Positions 28,601 through 43,600 of a stretch of DNA of 64,000 nt are shown here, one piece after another. The DNA is from Rhinopomastus cyanomelas (taxonomy: Eukaryota > Chordata > Aves > Bucerotiformes > Rhinopomastidae): positions 960,404-1,024,403 of the forward strand of contig VXBP01001113.1 of the NCBI GenBank assembly GCA_013400115.1. Direction: 5' to 3'. The stretch's first letter is position 1; every line of letters starts with the position of its first letter. The notes under the pieces are model-generated. The model saw nothing but the letters and a program-made list of their open reading frames with translations. It searched no databases and was not told the DNA's origin. A program made the position numbers and the translations under genes.

Positions 28601-31600
28601 TGCCATTATTTTGCAAGTGTTTCTGCTCCCTGTCCTATCAGTGGGATGGCATTACCCTGTAGCAAAGGACACCAGCAGTTGGACCACAGTGCTCGGGAAT
28701 CCGCTTCGATTTTCCTCCCTGATGTCTCTAGATGGCGTTGCTCCTCTGCCCAAGAGCTGTAGATGGTGGCTGCTCTGGTGTGCAAGGTGTGCATGAGGTC
28801 CAGGAGCTGCAAGTCAAGCATCACGTTCAGCAACAAACCGAACTTACATTCTTTACGCAACCATGGATTCTGCGGTTCCTCAAGCCAATGCTATAAGGCT
28901 CACAGCTACTCAAGCCTGCCTTCTGTATGTACAGTACTGTGTACAGCTATGGAGATGGTGTTAGACCCAGTCTTCCCTGAGGGGTCGGTATCAGACATCT
29001 TCAGCAAGTTTTGTCAGTTTAGTAGCTATGTCAAATCCATCTTTGAAGAACAGCACCTCAATCCTGCCAGAAGAAAGAACGGAGCCTTTCCTGACATACC
29101 GCACTGACTGTCCTAGTTTCTCTAGAGGGAGAAACTCATTGATTCAGGTATACTGACCATGGACAGACAATTCTCCACAACCCTTTTTTTGGGGGAAAAA
29201 AAAAAGAAAATATGATAAAAAAAGCACGAGGCAGATGCAAAGCTCCATCAGAATAGCTCCACATGGGCAAATCACAACATTCTGGTTGCTTTACCCCTGA
29301 CCTGAGGCCAAACAGCCTGGTAGTCAGCAAGCCTGTGCATTCACACCTTTCCAGTACCAGCTGGACAAAGAAATGACTCCCTCATGCAAATCCTCTGTTC
29401 TTGCCTTAGCCCACAAGGCTTTGCTCTCTCCAGGACTCAATTGCCCTGGCAGACTCCCCACTGGTCCTACATTCAAGACCCGCCTGGATGTGTTCCTGTG
29501 TGACTTGGTCTAGGTGATCCTGCTGTTGCAGGGGGATTGGACTAGATGATCTTTCAAGGTCCCTTCCAATCCCTAGTGATTCTATGATTCTATGATACGT
29601 GAACCTCACGTCCACATCCATCTCACCTACTACAGTGAGACACAGTTCCAGATCCCACCTTCCTTGCTTTTCAGAATACATCTCTCTGCACTGTAATTCT
29701 GCTTTTGCCTGTCCAAACTGCAGTTGTCTTCTCTCACTGAAGAACCACACACTGCCACCAGAGCCAGCGTCTGCCATCCAGTGCCCACTGGTCCAGGATG
29801 CAGCCCCCCTCACCACCCCATACAGAATCGCAGTGACTCCCCAGCAAGGCCCTGAGTATGGGAAAGGAGGAGAAATCCTTGCTATACTTACGTCCTGACT
29901 AACCTGTAAAGACACAGTGTGATAGCTGGCAGGAATGCTCTCGTCCTCGTCTTCGTCACTGTGTGTGTGTGCCTGGTGCTGGCTTAAGACCCGTGATCGC
30001 CGCGTGGAGCTCTCTTTTGGCTTTTTTTTTAACCGACTGGATTTACTGTCATACCTGTGGCTCTTTCCTCGTTTCTCCTGCGACTTGTAGCCTAGAAATT
30101 GAAAGGCAGCCATGTACTAGATACACACTCCACCAAAAAATGTTCTGTCTTACAACACACATAGCAGCCATATTTTGACATTCTCAGTAAAAGGCTCCAT
30201 CCTATGAAATAAGAACTATCCACCTGAAGAGATACCCAGCACCCCTCAGGAACAACCTTCAGCAGCAGCTAGTACTGCTGACTGCAGATCAGCTCCACAC
30301 TGTCCCTTTGTCCCAAAGGGAGGAACATGAATAAGGCCCCTGCTGCCAGCAGGAATTGGGACACTTTTCCTAGCAGCAGGCCACTTTCTGGGGACTGGGG
30401 GCTCATTCTGTGGCAGTATACTTGGCACTTCTTACTGACTGGCCACCGCAAAACCCAATCCCAATAACCAAGCCAAGGGCCATCTTACCCCCATTCAAGC
30501 TCGCCTCTACAAAGATGCGGATGGTTTTGACACAGAGCTCGAAGTTCTCCGGTGTAACATGGGCAGCATCTCGCACAATGAACGACAGGGACTCTACACA
30601 CTTCATGAGAGACTTTGTGTCATGTGGGCCCAAATCCAGCCCCACAGTCAGGCTGTACTGGTTGACAAGAGGAGATTGCCCCAGTCTGCTGAGCCCAGGA
30701 GTGGATCTGGAGGTGTCAATGTCTTCTTTCCCAACCTGCAAGGCACAGCAAGAGAGCAGCATAACAAGCAGCACCACGAGCACACACCAGAAGGACCTTT
30801 CTTCTGATGCCAGCTGGTGACATTTCTGTAGGATCCATTTCTTCTTCTTCCTTATTTGCCTCCAAGCTTTCTCCTCTCTTTCTGCATCTCCTCCCCATCC
30901 TTCTTTTACACCATCAGTTCATCTGAGCTCTCTCTTCTTCTGTCTTATTCCTTCTCTCCCTACCACACCCTCTGCCCACAACCATGCTAGGAGTAGTCTT
31001 CTTCAGGCACTGAAAGTCCATCAGCTACTCACCATTAGCCAGCCACTGTTCACAACATCCACATCTGTTACTGAGCGATGCATCTTGCCCTGCTTCCCAT
31101 GGTCTGTGTACACCTCTGAATCAGAGGTGTAGCCACGGTCCAGGCTCATGTCACTTGGATGATAGGAGGAGGAGACCTCACTGTCTGACTGAGCACCTTC
31201 AAGACAAAAGGCATGGGTTTAATATCAAAGCCAAATCAAGAACTTGGAAAAGTCACTATAAGTAAGGGAGAACTAATCCACATTGCTCATACTGGCATCA
31301 ACTACGAACAACCAGCAGGCCCTGGAAGAAACCAGACCAGGCCTTTTCTCCTGTGAGAGGAAGAGCTACCTTGACAGGAGCATGCACAGGAAGGAGCAGG
31401 AAAATACAGGTTTTTTGACACTCTTTCTCCCCTGATGGGCTTTCCCTTCACAAGGAAGGTGCATTCCATCCTCTACTATATCACTTGTCATCCTGACCAC
31501 AGATTTATAAAGGGCAGCAAGGACCATGCTTTGACCCTGAGGGAAGAATTATGTACCACATCCTTTAAGAACTACTGGAGGTGCTAGATGTAGCCAAGAC

Positions 31601-34600
31601 AATTCCAAAAGCACAAGATGGAATGATACGACTCACACAGGGCCTCCAGAGTCACTCAGCTCCACAAAGATACTAGTAAATTCCAGTAAAGTCTCTCTCA
31701 TTAACAGCAATGTACGTGAGCACGCTCCACACCTTCACAGAATCACAGAACATTAGGGATTGGAAAGGACCTGGAAAGATCGTCTAGTCCAATCCCCCTG
31801 ACACAGCAGGATCACCTACATCAAGTTGCACAGGAACACATCCAGGCGGGTCTTAAACATCTCCAGAGATGGAAATTCCACTACCTCCCTGGGCAGCCTG
31901 TTCCAGGGTTCCAATACCCTCACTGGGAAGAAGTTCCTTCACACATTCATATGGAACCTCCTCTGTTCCAGCTGACACCCACTGCCCCTTGTCCTATCAT
32001 TAGATGACACTGAGAAGAGCCTGGCTCCATCCTCCTGACACCCACCTCTCACGTATTTATAAACATTAATGAGGTGACCCCTCAGTATCCTTTTCTCCAA
32101 TTTAAAGAGACCCAGCTCCCTCAGCCTTTCCTCAAAAGGGAGATGTTCCATGCCCTCCATCATCTTTGTGGCTCTACGCTGGACACCCTCCAGCAGCTCT
32201 GTGTCCTTCTTGAACTGAGGGGCCCAGAACTGGACACAATATGCCAGATGTGGTGTCAACAGGGCAGAGCAGAGGGGGAGAACCACCTCTCTCAATCTGC
32301 TAATCAGCCCCTTTCTGATCCACCCCAGGGTGCCACTGGCCTTCTTGGCCACAGGGGCACACTGCTGGCTCATGGTCATCCTGCTGTCCACCAGGATCCC
32401 CGGGTCCCTTTCTCCTACACTATTCTCCAACAGGTCAGTCCCCAACCTATACTGGTACCTGGGGTTGTTCCTGCCATTTAGGATTCCAAGCACAGAAATC
32501 TTTGCAGGAGACAAATCTAAGTACTACTGGCATAATGTTACTCAGAAGCGATTAATTCTCCCCATCGTTCAACATCGCCTAGAAACTCAATACTGGAGAC
32601 AGACTTGCTGTGAACACAGTGGCCCAAACATTTTGAGAAGGAGGTAAATGTTCTGATGTGCAACGTGCCACAGTCAAGTAGTTTGTTCAGAATCAGCAGA
32701 GACAGCAGCAGTGTAAACACAAAAATAAATGGAAATGACAGTCCAGTGTTAGCTCAAAAGGCAAAGGCCAACAGAGTTTTGCAAATTCAGGTTCTCTCAT
32801 CTCTAGCACAAAGAATCAGGATCAAACAAGGAAGTTCTAGCAGAGTAAAAAGGAAAATGAAGGCTTTTGGATAAGTGGGTCTTTTTGTTGTTTGCCTTAA
32901 AAGTCTGAAGCCGTCAGGCTCAAGCCACTGCGAATACACTGCCAGCTGGCTTGAACAAAACACAAACAGTTTGCTGAAAAGATCGTTTTTGTAACACGGT
33001 CAAAAGAAGTGGGAAAGAGTGGGTCGCTCTTGGGTGAATGGTTCAGGCACTCTGAGAACAAATGGATTCGAAAACAGCATTTTAAAGACCAATTCTCTTT
33101 ACAAGATCCTTAAAATGAGGACAGAAAGGAGTCAGTCCCACAAAAAAAGCAAGTATGACAGGATAAACAGTTGGGTGTACATTACACACGCAGATGAGAG
33201 ATTAAGGCTGTATCACCCAAGGCACCAGATCACAACCAGCAGAAAATACTCCTTGGGTAAAGAACTCCTACAGCTGCTACAACTGATACCATTTTCCCTT
33301 CGCTGTCTCCCCAGGGACTGGCACCTGGACTGCTGCTCATGGAATAGGAAGAGATGGCAGAGTAAAGATGGGACAGACTGTGGGGTAGGAGTGAACAGCA
33401 GGTGCTGGTCTTTAATCTCGCTAATGTAGCTTGATATCAGCTTTGTTTTCCTGCAGTACCCTTTGCTAATTGAAAAGCTTGAAAAAGCAGCTGCTTATCT
33501 GGCAGGCAAGCATCAGGTTTCCTAGCAAAGCTGGCCTGTCTTACCTGTGTCGTTATCTGCCCTTGCTGTAACCTGTAGGGCTGCAGGTGGCTTCACCCCA
33601 GATCCAATACACTCCAGGAGGGTGAAGAGTGTGTACCAGTCATCTCCAGAGTGAATGTTAGCAGCATTGGTCTTCAGGAGTTCATGTAGGCCATAGGCCA
33701 CCTCATGGCTAACTCTGGAAAGCACATTTGGCTTCATCATGAGCAGGATACGCAATGAGAGAAGAACCTGGCCAGAGGAGACAAGAGTAACAGATCTGAT
33801 TATTTACTCTCCTTTCCACAGCAAAGTCCCTCTTCATTTATTTAGATATACTTACAAATGCTCTTTGTTGTTACCTGCAGCACAGATGGATTAAACGTGG
33901 GTCCATCTAATAGCACTTGGTCCTCTGTGTTGCCAGGTGCAGCCACAAGACCCCATTAACTGACTTTTAAAACTCCCTTACCTGTGCACTGATTTCTTCC
34001 CGACGGAGGAGCCGAATTGCCAGTCTCAGCAGCCCTACGACTGCCCTCTCCACCAAAAAGCAGAACTCCATTGCGTGAACACAGAGATGATAGAGGTGGT
34101 CTCGAACTGTCTGCCAGACACAGGTCACACGGTCCCTAGCCACAACAAGGAGGAGGGAAAGGGCAGGATTAAAGGAGATCAGACAAGAGGAATCCAGCTA
34201 CCTTGCCCCCTGAATCTGGACAACCTGGTATTTCTTCATTTCATTGAAAAACTCTAGCTGGGAGATGAGAACAAACATGCAGAAATAACAAAGCCATCAA
34301 CTGCTTATTTACTTCATTACTTGCAAAGCAGTCAGGTGGGAGAATCCTCCCTCCAGAGTTTAGTTTACGTTCTCTAGACCTCAAGATATCAAACAATAAC
34401 TCATGAGCGAATAGCCCCTCTGTTTGCACATGCTAGAGTGGAATTGCTAAGACCTGAATTTACAGCCACATGCTGCTTCAGCTGGCAAACTAAGCACATA
34501 AGGAACTGATTTCCTGAGCCCAGGCAGCAGCTGCAGTAAAGCAGGGACATTTACAGTCAATCTGCATGTATTTCAAGTTCATACCTATTCTCCAGCACAA

Positions 34601-37600
34601 TCCTCAGAAGCATCTCCAAGCAGAAGGCAGCATCCTCTTCATCATATGTCTCCTCATCAGGAGTCACAGAGATCAGAGCCTAGAAAAGCCAGGAAATGTT
34701 TATGAAATCACAAGTCCTGAAAACTGTGGGATCAACAAGTGAGGACCAATTTTGAGTCTGGACGAACTGCACACCGCTGTCAGTTGAGGTTGATAAAAAT
34801 GCTTCAGAGAGTGCTAAATATACAGAAAAAAATAATATAATTATATTATTGTATAATTAATTATTATAGAATTACATATTACCCAATATAATTATATAAT
34901 AATAATTGTATAATAATATTATGTAGGGTGCAATAGGAACTCAAAAGATGTCAGACTCTGACAAAGTCTCAGACAGAGAAGAATTCTGAAAGCCGGCAGC
35001 TTCTTGCTAAGAGTATGTGACACACAGAAAAGGCAGACTACAAACAGTGGAACTTTCCCTCTCAAGCCATTAGCTTGCATATGAAGGGAGAATTCCTGAC
35101 ATAACAAGGGTAATGTTCCTCCAGAACTGAGATGGCACACAAAAATTGAGTCACCACTTCTCCGTACAAGCCAGCAACACAATGGTCTTTCCATGAGCTA
35201 ACACAAAGTTCTGCTTTAGCTTAATTTTATGCTTTGGGGTTTACTTATCTATATTTTGAAATTAAATACCCGCTCTTCTGAATCTCTGCAGCAAGCTTTG
35301 GTAAGTAAGCCTTTCGTTTGTTTTAGCACAAGTCTCACACAGTGTAATGGGTCCTACTGATGAAGCCAGTGAACTGCAATTACAGCAGCCAAAAGAAAAG
35401 GCCCTTACACTTTAAGGAGCCACAGAATTAGGCAACTGTGGGATAATTATTGGAGGTAACTTAAAAATTAAACTTATATTACAAATGGAGCATTATTTGC
35501 ACATTAAGGAAAGTTCTAAGCGTCCAGGGTGGAGTACAGCTGGAAAGCAAAGAATCCCTTCCTCTGATGGTTCCCCAGGCAACTTGACCTGCTACCTTGG
35601 AAACCACAGGGGGTGGAGCGATATGAAGATATTGCAGCCAACTCCTGTGATGAGATGTGCAGCTGTGGCCAAGCCCTGTGACAGGGATGGGAACTTAGTG
35701 GTACTTTGAAGGTGATAAGCTGTACTTTTGCAACCCCGAGCCATCGTTCTGTCATCTTTTTGACGAATCGCTATACTTGTGTGAACTTTGCTCATTATAA
35801 TGTCATTGTAATACCAAAACCTACCCGCCTCGGAGGGGTGAGCCCCCCTTATTGAGCGTGCGTCTTAATTTTTTAAGTCTATATCTTTAAAAGCAAAGCG
35901 AGATGATTATATACCAATCAGAAACAAAAATACGTATGACTACAGTCACTCAAGCTCCACCTTGAAGACAAAAAAAATAACAAAATAGCCCAGCAAAAAG
36001 GGGAATTTGGAGGGAAGATACCATCTTGAACAAGCCAGGGAATATTCGTGGACCTTTGACTCCCTGGAATCAGTCGAAGGGCTGGGACCTCCTTCCCCCC
36101 ACCACAGGGACACCTTTGGGTGAGATACAAATCTTCTCGAGAACTTTATAAATCTCTATAGAGTTACTTTTTTATAATCTAATGCATTGGTATAGAGTTG
36201 CTTTTTTTAACCTAATGCTTTGGTAGTTTTAACACTTGCGTACGCATATTTTGCATACAGCGCTCATCACCGACAATCCATAAAGAACCTGTAAATCTGT
36301 TGCTCTAATAAATTACTCCTGTTCACGTGAACTAGCCTTGCCGTTTCTCACTGGACACTGCGCGAGTCCATAGATTGTGGCCAGATGAGAACAGAACACA
36401 CCATCGAGTGAATCTGAGTTAGACGGACTCATAGCGCGGCACTATCCAATGAATCCGACCTAGTTATTGGACTGACAGTGTGAAATTGGGCATTGCTCAG
36501 GATTTGGACCTCAAAGCAAGGGGGGTTTAGTCCCTGCCAAATCCACTACTCTCTTATCGCAACAGCAACACACACCGCCAGCCCACACAGCACCCCTGCA
36601 AGGGCTGCACTACACTGTTTGCTTTTGGAAATGGTGAAGAACAGCCAGATTCATCGCACATGCTGGAGTGGTCTCAAACTCCACACTAGCCTGAGAAGCC
36701 ACTACCAGAACCAAGTAAGTAGTTTCCCTGCCTGTGCTGATCAGCTTCTCTAGCCTAAACGCTAGTGAGTGCAGCCTTAACAGGCCTTCTACAGCAGCCA
36801 GGTAGAACACTGCCTAGGGGCACAAGTGAAATATTTCTGTGTAGCTCTTGCTTTTAAAGTGGTCTTTCAGGATGTTCTCATTAGGTACACCAGAAAAGAT
36901 GAAAAAGCATAACCTCAGGCTCCTACACATATTTCAAAACACTTATCACAACCTCCTCAAGGCTTCTGCAATACATTCCATACTTTTATGTCTTTCTTTA
37001 CTACTAAAGGAATTGTGGCTGTCAGCACAGAAGTTACATGTAAAAGCTGAAGTAAAGACTGGTTGCATATCCTAAAAATGCCCAAGACCTCCCTCCTCTG
37101 GGGTCAGAGGAGCTAGGTAAGTACTCTGTACAGGTCCATGATTCCATGATCATGCATAACATAGTTGTTCAATCACCAGTCCAATCCCTTGCCCACCATT
37201 TCTCTCACCTTCATAAGCTCCTGGAGGGATTCAAGTTGGAGGAATTTGCTTTCTGTGATCAGTTTCTCAGGATCACATTGCTGCAAAAGACAGAAAAGAG
37301 AACTGTGAATCTGGGGACAGGGAAAGCATACAAACAGACCCTCCAGAAATACAGTTTGTTCCCAGGAAAGATACAGATTATGGATTGACTGGAGGAAAAC
37401 TACTGCCAGCTAGTTCGCTCATTTAGCAGCAACCACTTTTAACAGACCTGATCTGTGCTAGAGAGATTTTAATAGGATTTCCTCTGTCCATACACTGCTT
37501 AAACACCAGATTCAGATTGTGTTGCCACCATACACATTAAGACTGTCTTACAAAATATTAGTCATATGAGAATTTATTCATCTGTCTTCAGTAATAGACT

Positions 37601-40600
37601 GTGATGACAAGGGCAGATCCCAGACTCTTGAGAGGAATTGTTTCAGATTTCACGTGTTACTACATTTGTCCATAATAGCATTTAAGACCCCTTCGCTATC
37701 AATGCAGATACACTCCTCTGTAGTTTCATATAACTGCTAAAGTCCTCTGAAATCTGCAGACACAAGTATTTATGCTTTTGTTGCTTGTTAGTAGTGCAGT
37801 CACCACAAAAAAAACCCCAAAACAGTTTCTTCTATAACCTATGTGTTACCTTTATGCATTCCAGAGCTGCTCGCTTTGCCTCTTGTGTCTCTGTAGATGG
37901 CCCTCTCATACCAGATTGCTCTGTCCCACTGAGGGTGAGCCAACTAACAAAACTCAGCACTGTTGACTCACCACTGCAAATGAGAACATACCAGCATTAA
38001 TGAGAAAACAGGAAATAGTAATAGTATCCAGCTTTGGTACAAAAAGAACTGCCTGGACTATCTACACCACGCACCGGTTAGATGGTGTCTCCTCACGTTG
38101 CAGATAGATTTTGCCATTAGGATCCACAAAATCTTCAACCTGGAAGACAGAACATGCATATGATCAATTGTCTCCTCCTCTGCAGCTTTCCACCTTAACC
38201 ATGTAATGTTTCACTTCGTGATGAAACACTACACCCAATTACCCATGTGTAGTGTCAACTGCAGCTCTCCACCCCCTCACCCCTTCAAAAAGTGTCATCC
38301 CTCATCTGACACCATCAATGCCATGGGCTAATTCCTCATGTCTATAAACATATTCCTCCTCTGCAGAATATTCTTCAAGTAACATGAGTGCTGGAATTTC
38401 TCAAACCCAACAGAGAGTAAAACAAGAGAAAAATTAAATTCAATGGAAGAAGCTGGAACTTGCACATAACTTGAACACGACACGCTCTTCAGGCTCTCTT
38501 TCTCTGTACACACTTTACCAAAGGCAGGCCTTTGCAAGAAGGCTTTTCTTGCCTCTGAACTGATTCCATGAAAAGGCAGCTTCCCACTCCCCTACTCTTC
38601 AATTACCCACGAGCCAGCTATTATTACCTCCACCATGGCCTTGGGCAGCAGCTCTGCGCGGAAAAGCTGTAGCATAGCCTCCATGATGTTTTTCCAGCCC
38701 TCCCGCAGAATGTCACCATGGCGATGGGCCAAGTGAAACACAGTCTTTGCTGCAATATGTGCCTTGGGATTACTTCCAAAAACAGTGGGCAGGTTCTCAA
38801 TAGACTGCAAGAAAGAAGAGATGGGTGGCAATCAGTCAGCAAGAAATGTTTTCTTTTCAACACAAATTGGGGCAAACTGTTCAGAACTGGTTACGGTAAA
38901 AACAACAATTCTATGCATGATGCTCGGATAACTCCTCGGCTCATAACCACTTTTCACAAAAACAGTGACAAGACAGCCTACCTGATACCAGCTGAATCAC
39001 TGAACCACCCAGACTCAAGCTCTCCAAGTATGACAACACTACAGAGTATTTTGAAAGTGCTTTCTGAAAACTCACATACACTAATTTATTCTGCTATGGA
39101 ACTTACTCCAGGATCCTAAGCACCACATCTCTCTAGAAACAGCAATTTACTCCGCTCTGCTGTTAAGAAAAAGAAACTATGGCCAAAAGCACTTAGGACC
39201 TGCAAAGCTACTCCTACCATTACTTAACAGCAAGATTAAAAGAGACCAACACTGACGTGTACCACCTGCCAGTAATTGCTGGACCACAATTCCTCCTAAT
39301 CTGTTCAATGCACTCACAGCTTTTCAAAGCACAAAAAGCAGGTGAAGTCATTTAAACTAGACAAGCATATGTTGCCAAAACAAGAAAAAAACCAGCAAAC
39401 ATGTGGGCTAGCATCAGCCATTGTAACACATCCATCGTTTCTGCAGTTACCAAAGCTCATCGCAATGGTTTTTTGAGAAGACACAGGCTTTGCCATTCTC
39501 TTGGTTATGTGAACAAACCCCACACTTGTCCCTTCATCAAGGAAGGAGAGGGAAGACAGGTGGACAGGATGGACTGAAAATGTGGCTCTTCCGTTTTCAG
39601 ACCTGAAGTTCAGAAAAAACTACCTCTTGCTTCAGACAGACTGCTGGGGACACTATTATCAAAATGGGTCTTTGAGATCTAGAAGCGAACTCCATAAGAA
39701 ATGTCAGTCTGGAAGTCTGCCAGAAATGTAATAAGCAATTTGTTGTTTCCTTTGTTGCGTAGGGGAAAACGCACGAACACACACATTACTGAAATCTTGG
39801 AGTATGAACAGCAATATGCTTGGTTTTGGACTACGGTGACAAGCCACAACCACAAAATTAAAACACAGAGGAGCTTTGCTACTACTTATACACTCAGTAT
39901 GAGTCTTAACTGTGGACCAAGATGTTGTGCACTTGCTTTTCTTAAATCACTTAATCCTCCTCCAGGTTCCTTTCCATTCCTCTTCTTTCAACTAAAGCGG
40001 TCATGAACAGCAATTGCCGTGCTCGGAGAGGATGTCTGATCACCAATATGATCTGACCTGGGAAGTGACTAGGAGCTATGTGACACTTTGACATTCTTCT
40101 CTTACTTTCTAATGGTGGCTTTTTCTTTTATCTCCTCAGCTCTTGATGACAGCTGCTCCTTCTCCCCTTCCAACAGACTGTCTCTCAAATATTTGTTCAG
40201 TTGTCATATTCCATTACTGCCTCCGAGCCTTACAGGAATTGAAGACAGCAGAATGTAATTGGTGTACTTGGAACCTAGCCAAAGATAAGAACTCAGCCTT
40301 CTTCAGATTCAGAAGTCCCTGACTCTATGTCATCACCAAAAGACCTGCTTAATTTACACAGACCTTAAACTGCTGCAGATTCCAGTCTCATAACTAGGAG
40401 GGAAGCAGGTGGTGCCTCTGAGGGCTTACTCTAGTTCGTTCTATGGTGTAAACCTGTGCCAAACAGTTGTTTGTTTCATGGTAGACATTCCTCTGCTTGT
40501 TTTATCTATTGGTAGTATCGAGGTCTGGTATGCCAGAAGAAGACTAAGTACTTCATCGTTACTATTGCAAGTTGTGGATGAAGAGGGCATCTAAAGCGAT

Positions 40601-43600
40601 TCCACGTACAAAATTTGGATTTTGTAGTCTTTTCATAGTCAGCCTGGTACTTTTTCACTGCTAATGATGCCACAATACACAACACCCAGTCCAAACAATT
40701 CCCTTTCTCCTCAGCTTAATTTTATTAACTGAATTAATTTGCAGGACTGTTCCTTTTCTGATATCCCGTCAAGGGATTAAAAAAATACATCACCTGCCTC
40801 TACCTTTTTACTCTCACACCTTTAGTTTTGAATGATCTTGTTTCCTTTCTTTGTGTGTGTGACAATTCTATCTGCACAGTGCAGTTCTCCCAGAGCAAAG
40901 CTGAGATTCTTTTTGAGTTTTAACCCTTTAAAGAAGTTTCTGTTGTCTTAAAAAAACCCAACAAAACACGATGAGCAGGTTTGAAGGAGGTCTTCATCCC
41001 TCTCTTATGAGACCCCACCTGAAGTACCGCATCCAGCTCTGGAACTGCCAATACAAGTAGGATCTGGACCTGTCAGAATGGGTCCAGAGGAAGGCCACGA
41101 CGACGAACAGAGGACAGGCTGAGAGAGTTGGGATTGTTCAGCCTAGGAAGAGAAGGCTGTGGGGAGATTTTACTGTGGCCTTCCATTATTTCAAGCAAGA
41201 AAACTTGGGACAGGCTTTTTACAAGAGCTTGTACTAATAGGATGAAGCGTAATGGCTTTAAACTGAAAAAAGATAGATTTAAATTAGGTGTCAAGAAGTT
41301 GCCTAGGTTAGGCAAGGAAGCTGTGGATGCCCTATCACTGAATGTGTTCAAGGCCATGTTTGAAGGTGCTTTGAGCAACCTGCTCTAGTGAGAGGTGTCA
41401 GTGCTCATGGCATGGAGGTTGAAACTATGTGATGCTTGAGGTGCCTTCCAATCCAAATAATTCTATGATTCTCCATACCACAAAACTTTGACATACTGTC
41501 TATCAAACACATCGGGGAAAAACAGGCTGATGCTGTAACACACACACAGATTTGGACAAAAAAGCAATTACATCAACTACCACACCTTGAATTTACTCTC
41601 CCAACATAAATACTCTTTACATCTTGCCAAAAGTGGAGCTAGCAGCTGATCTTATTACCCAACTCCACATACCAACCAACAATTCAAAGCATTTATTTTT
41701 CTACACTCTTTATGCTGAGTGGATGCACAGCCCCCATACTGTGGAAGATAAGTTCACAGAACAACCCCTGTATGTCACATAAGCCCTACAACTAAATACT
41801 CCACAGCTGAATAACAAACTTGCTTGAGGTTTGAATGATCAGTGTCTTGACTAGAGGGAGATGTAGGTCTCCTCAGATCAAGTAGGTAGAATAAACATTT
41901 CTACATCACGGCATTCTGGTCTTCTGCCACTTCTGAGTGAGTAGAAGGAAATGGGCATATTTGAACTTTTCTGTGGAAGTCCTACTTCACTACACTTTAC
42001 ATTGCTTCCTCAAGAAAACTCTGGGCAGGGGCTGAGCTACAGATACTGCATGCTCACACACCAAGTGCAGGAAAGCCAGGTGATCAGGGCCAGTCAGCGT
42101 GGGTTTATGAAAGGCAAGTCTTATATGACCAACCTCATTTTCTGTGACCAGGTGACCCATCTAGTGGATGAGATGAAAGCTGTGGATGTTGCTTACCTAG
42201 ACTTTGGTAAAGCATTTGAAACTATCTTCCACAGTATTCTCCTGGATAAACTGGCAGCTGATGGCTTAGACAGGAGCTCGTGGCTTTTCTAACTTCTTTG
42301 CTAGGTAAAAAACTGCCTGGATGTTCAAGCCCAGAGAGCTGTGTTGAACAGAGTTAAATCATGTTAGTAGTTACAAGCAGTGTTCCTCAGGGCCAGTACT
42401 GGGGCCAGTCTTTTTTAACATCTTACCAATGATCTGGATGAGGGGACTGAGTGCATCCTCAGCAAGTTTGCAGGTGACAGCAAATTAGGCTATTGTGTCA
42501 ATCTACTTGATGGTAGGGAAGCAGCTGGATAGGCTGGATTGATGGGCCAGCATCAACCGTATGAGGTTTAACAAGACCAAGTGCCGAGTCCTACACTTTG
42601 ATCACAACAACCCCATGCAATGCTACAGGCTTGGGGCAGACTGCTTAGAGAACTCCTCAGTGGAAAAGGACCTGGGCGTGTTGACTGACAGCCAGCTGAA
42701 CTGGTACCAGCAGGGTACCCAGGTGGCCAAGAAAGCTAATGGCATTCTGCATCAGAAATACTGTGGCCATCAGGACTAGGGAAGTGACTGTCTCCCTGTA
42801 GTCAGGACTGGCAAGGTCTCATCTCAAGTACTGCATTCCATTTTGGGTACCTCAATACAGGAAGGACATGGCGATGCTGGAATGCGTCCAAAATAAAACA
42901 ACTAAGTTAGTGAATGGCCTGGAGGACAGGTCTTAGGAGGAGCAGCTGAGAGAACTGGGGTTGCTCAGTCTAGGGTAAAGAAAGTTGAAGAGAAACCTTC
43001 TGCTCTTTACAACTACATGATAGGAGACTCTCAATAGGACAAGAGGAAATGGTCTTAAGTTGTGCCAGGGCAAGTTTAGATAAGACATTAGGAAAATTTT
43101 CTTTGGTGAGAGTGGTGGGGTATTGGAACAGGCTGTCTAAGGAGGTGGTGGAGTCACCATCCCTGGAGGTGTTCAAAAAAATGTGCAAATCCAGTACCTG
43201 AAAACAGGGCCATGGCAGAAGGCAGGTACCACCCTTGCCTGGCACACCGCCCCAGTTGCCACTAAGTAATAGATATGAGCCCCCATGGGAAGACAGCCAA
43301 TCTGATAAGGATACAGAGGATAGAGAACCCACACTGAAGGTCCTGGAAAAGTCACATAAATCCAGGAAGGCTTCCAGTACTATGACGACCTTCTCTACAA
43401 AGAAGAGAAGGGTTCTAGTTATTGGAGACTTGCTCCTGAAAGGGACTGAGGGCCCAATATGCAGAGCTGACCCCCATCACAGGGAAGTCTGCAGTTTACC
43501 AGGAGCCCGAATCAGGGACACCACTAGCTTGCTCCCCAACCTGGTGAGATCAGCTGACTATAACCCACTGCTGATCATCCGGACAAGTGGGGAGGAAGCT

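Noticed and set aside
31939..32514. 191-codon minus-strand frame that looks like a gene
   Set aside because: It is the end of the CR1 reverse-transcriptase ORF followed by a CR1 3'UTR, so it is annotated as a mobile element rather than a host gene.
37085..37155. Possible CR1 tail ending TCCATGATTCCATGATCATG
   Set aside because: Only the terminal-repeat-like words are present. The conserved GGACTAGATGA and TTCCAA parts are missing, so the match is too weak to call.
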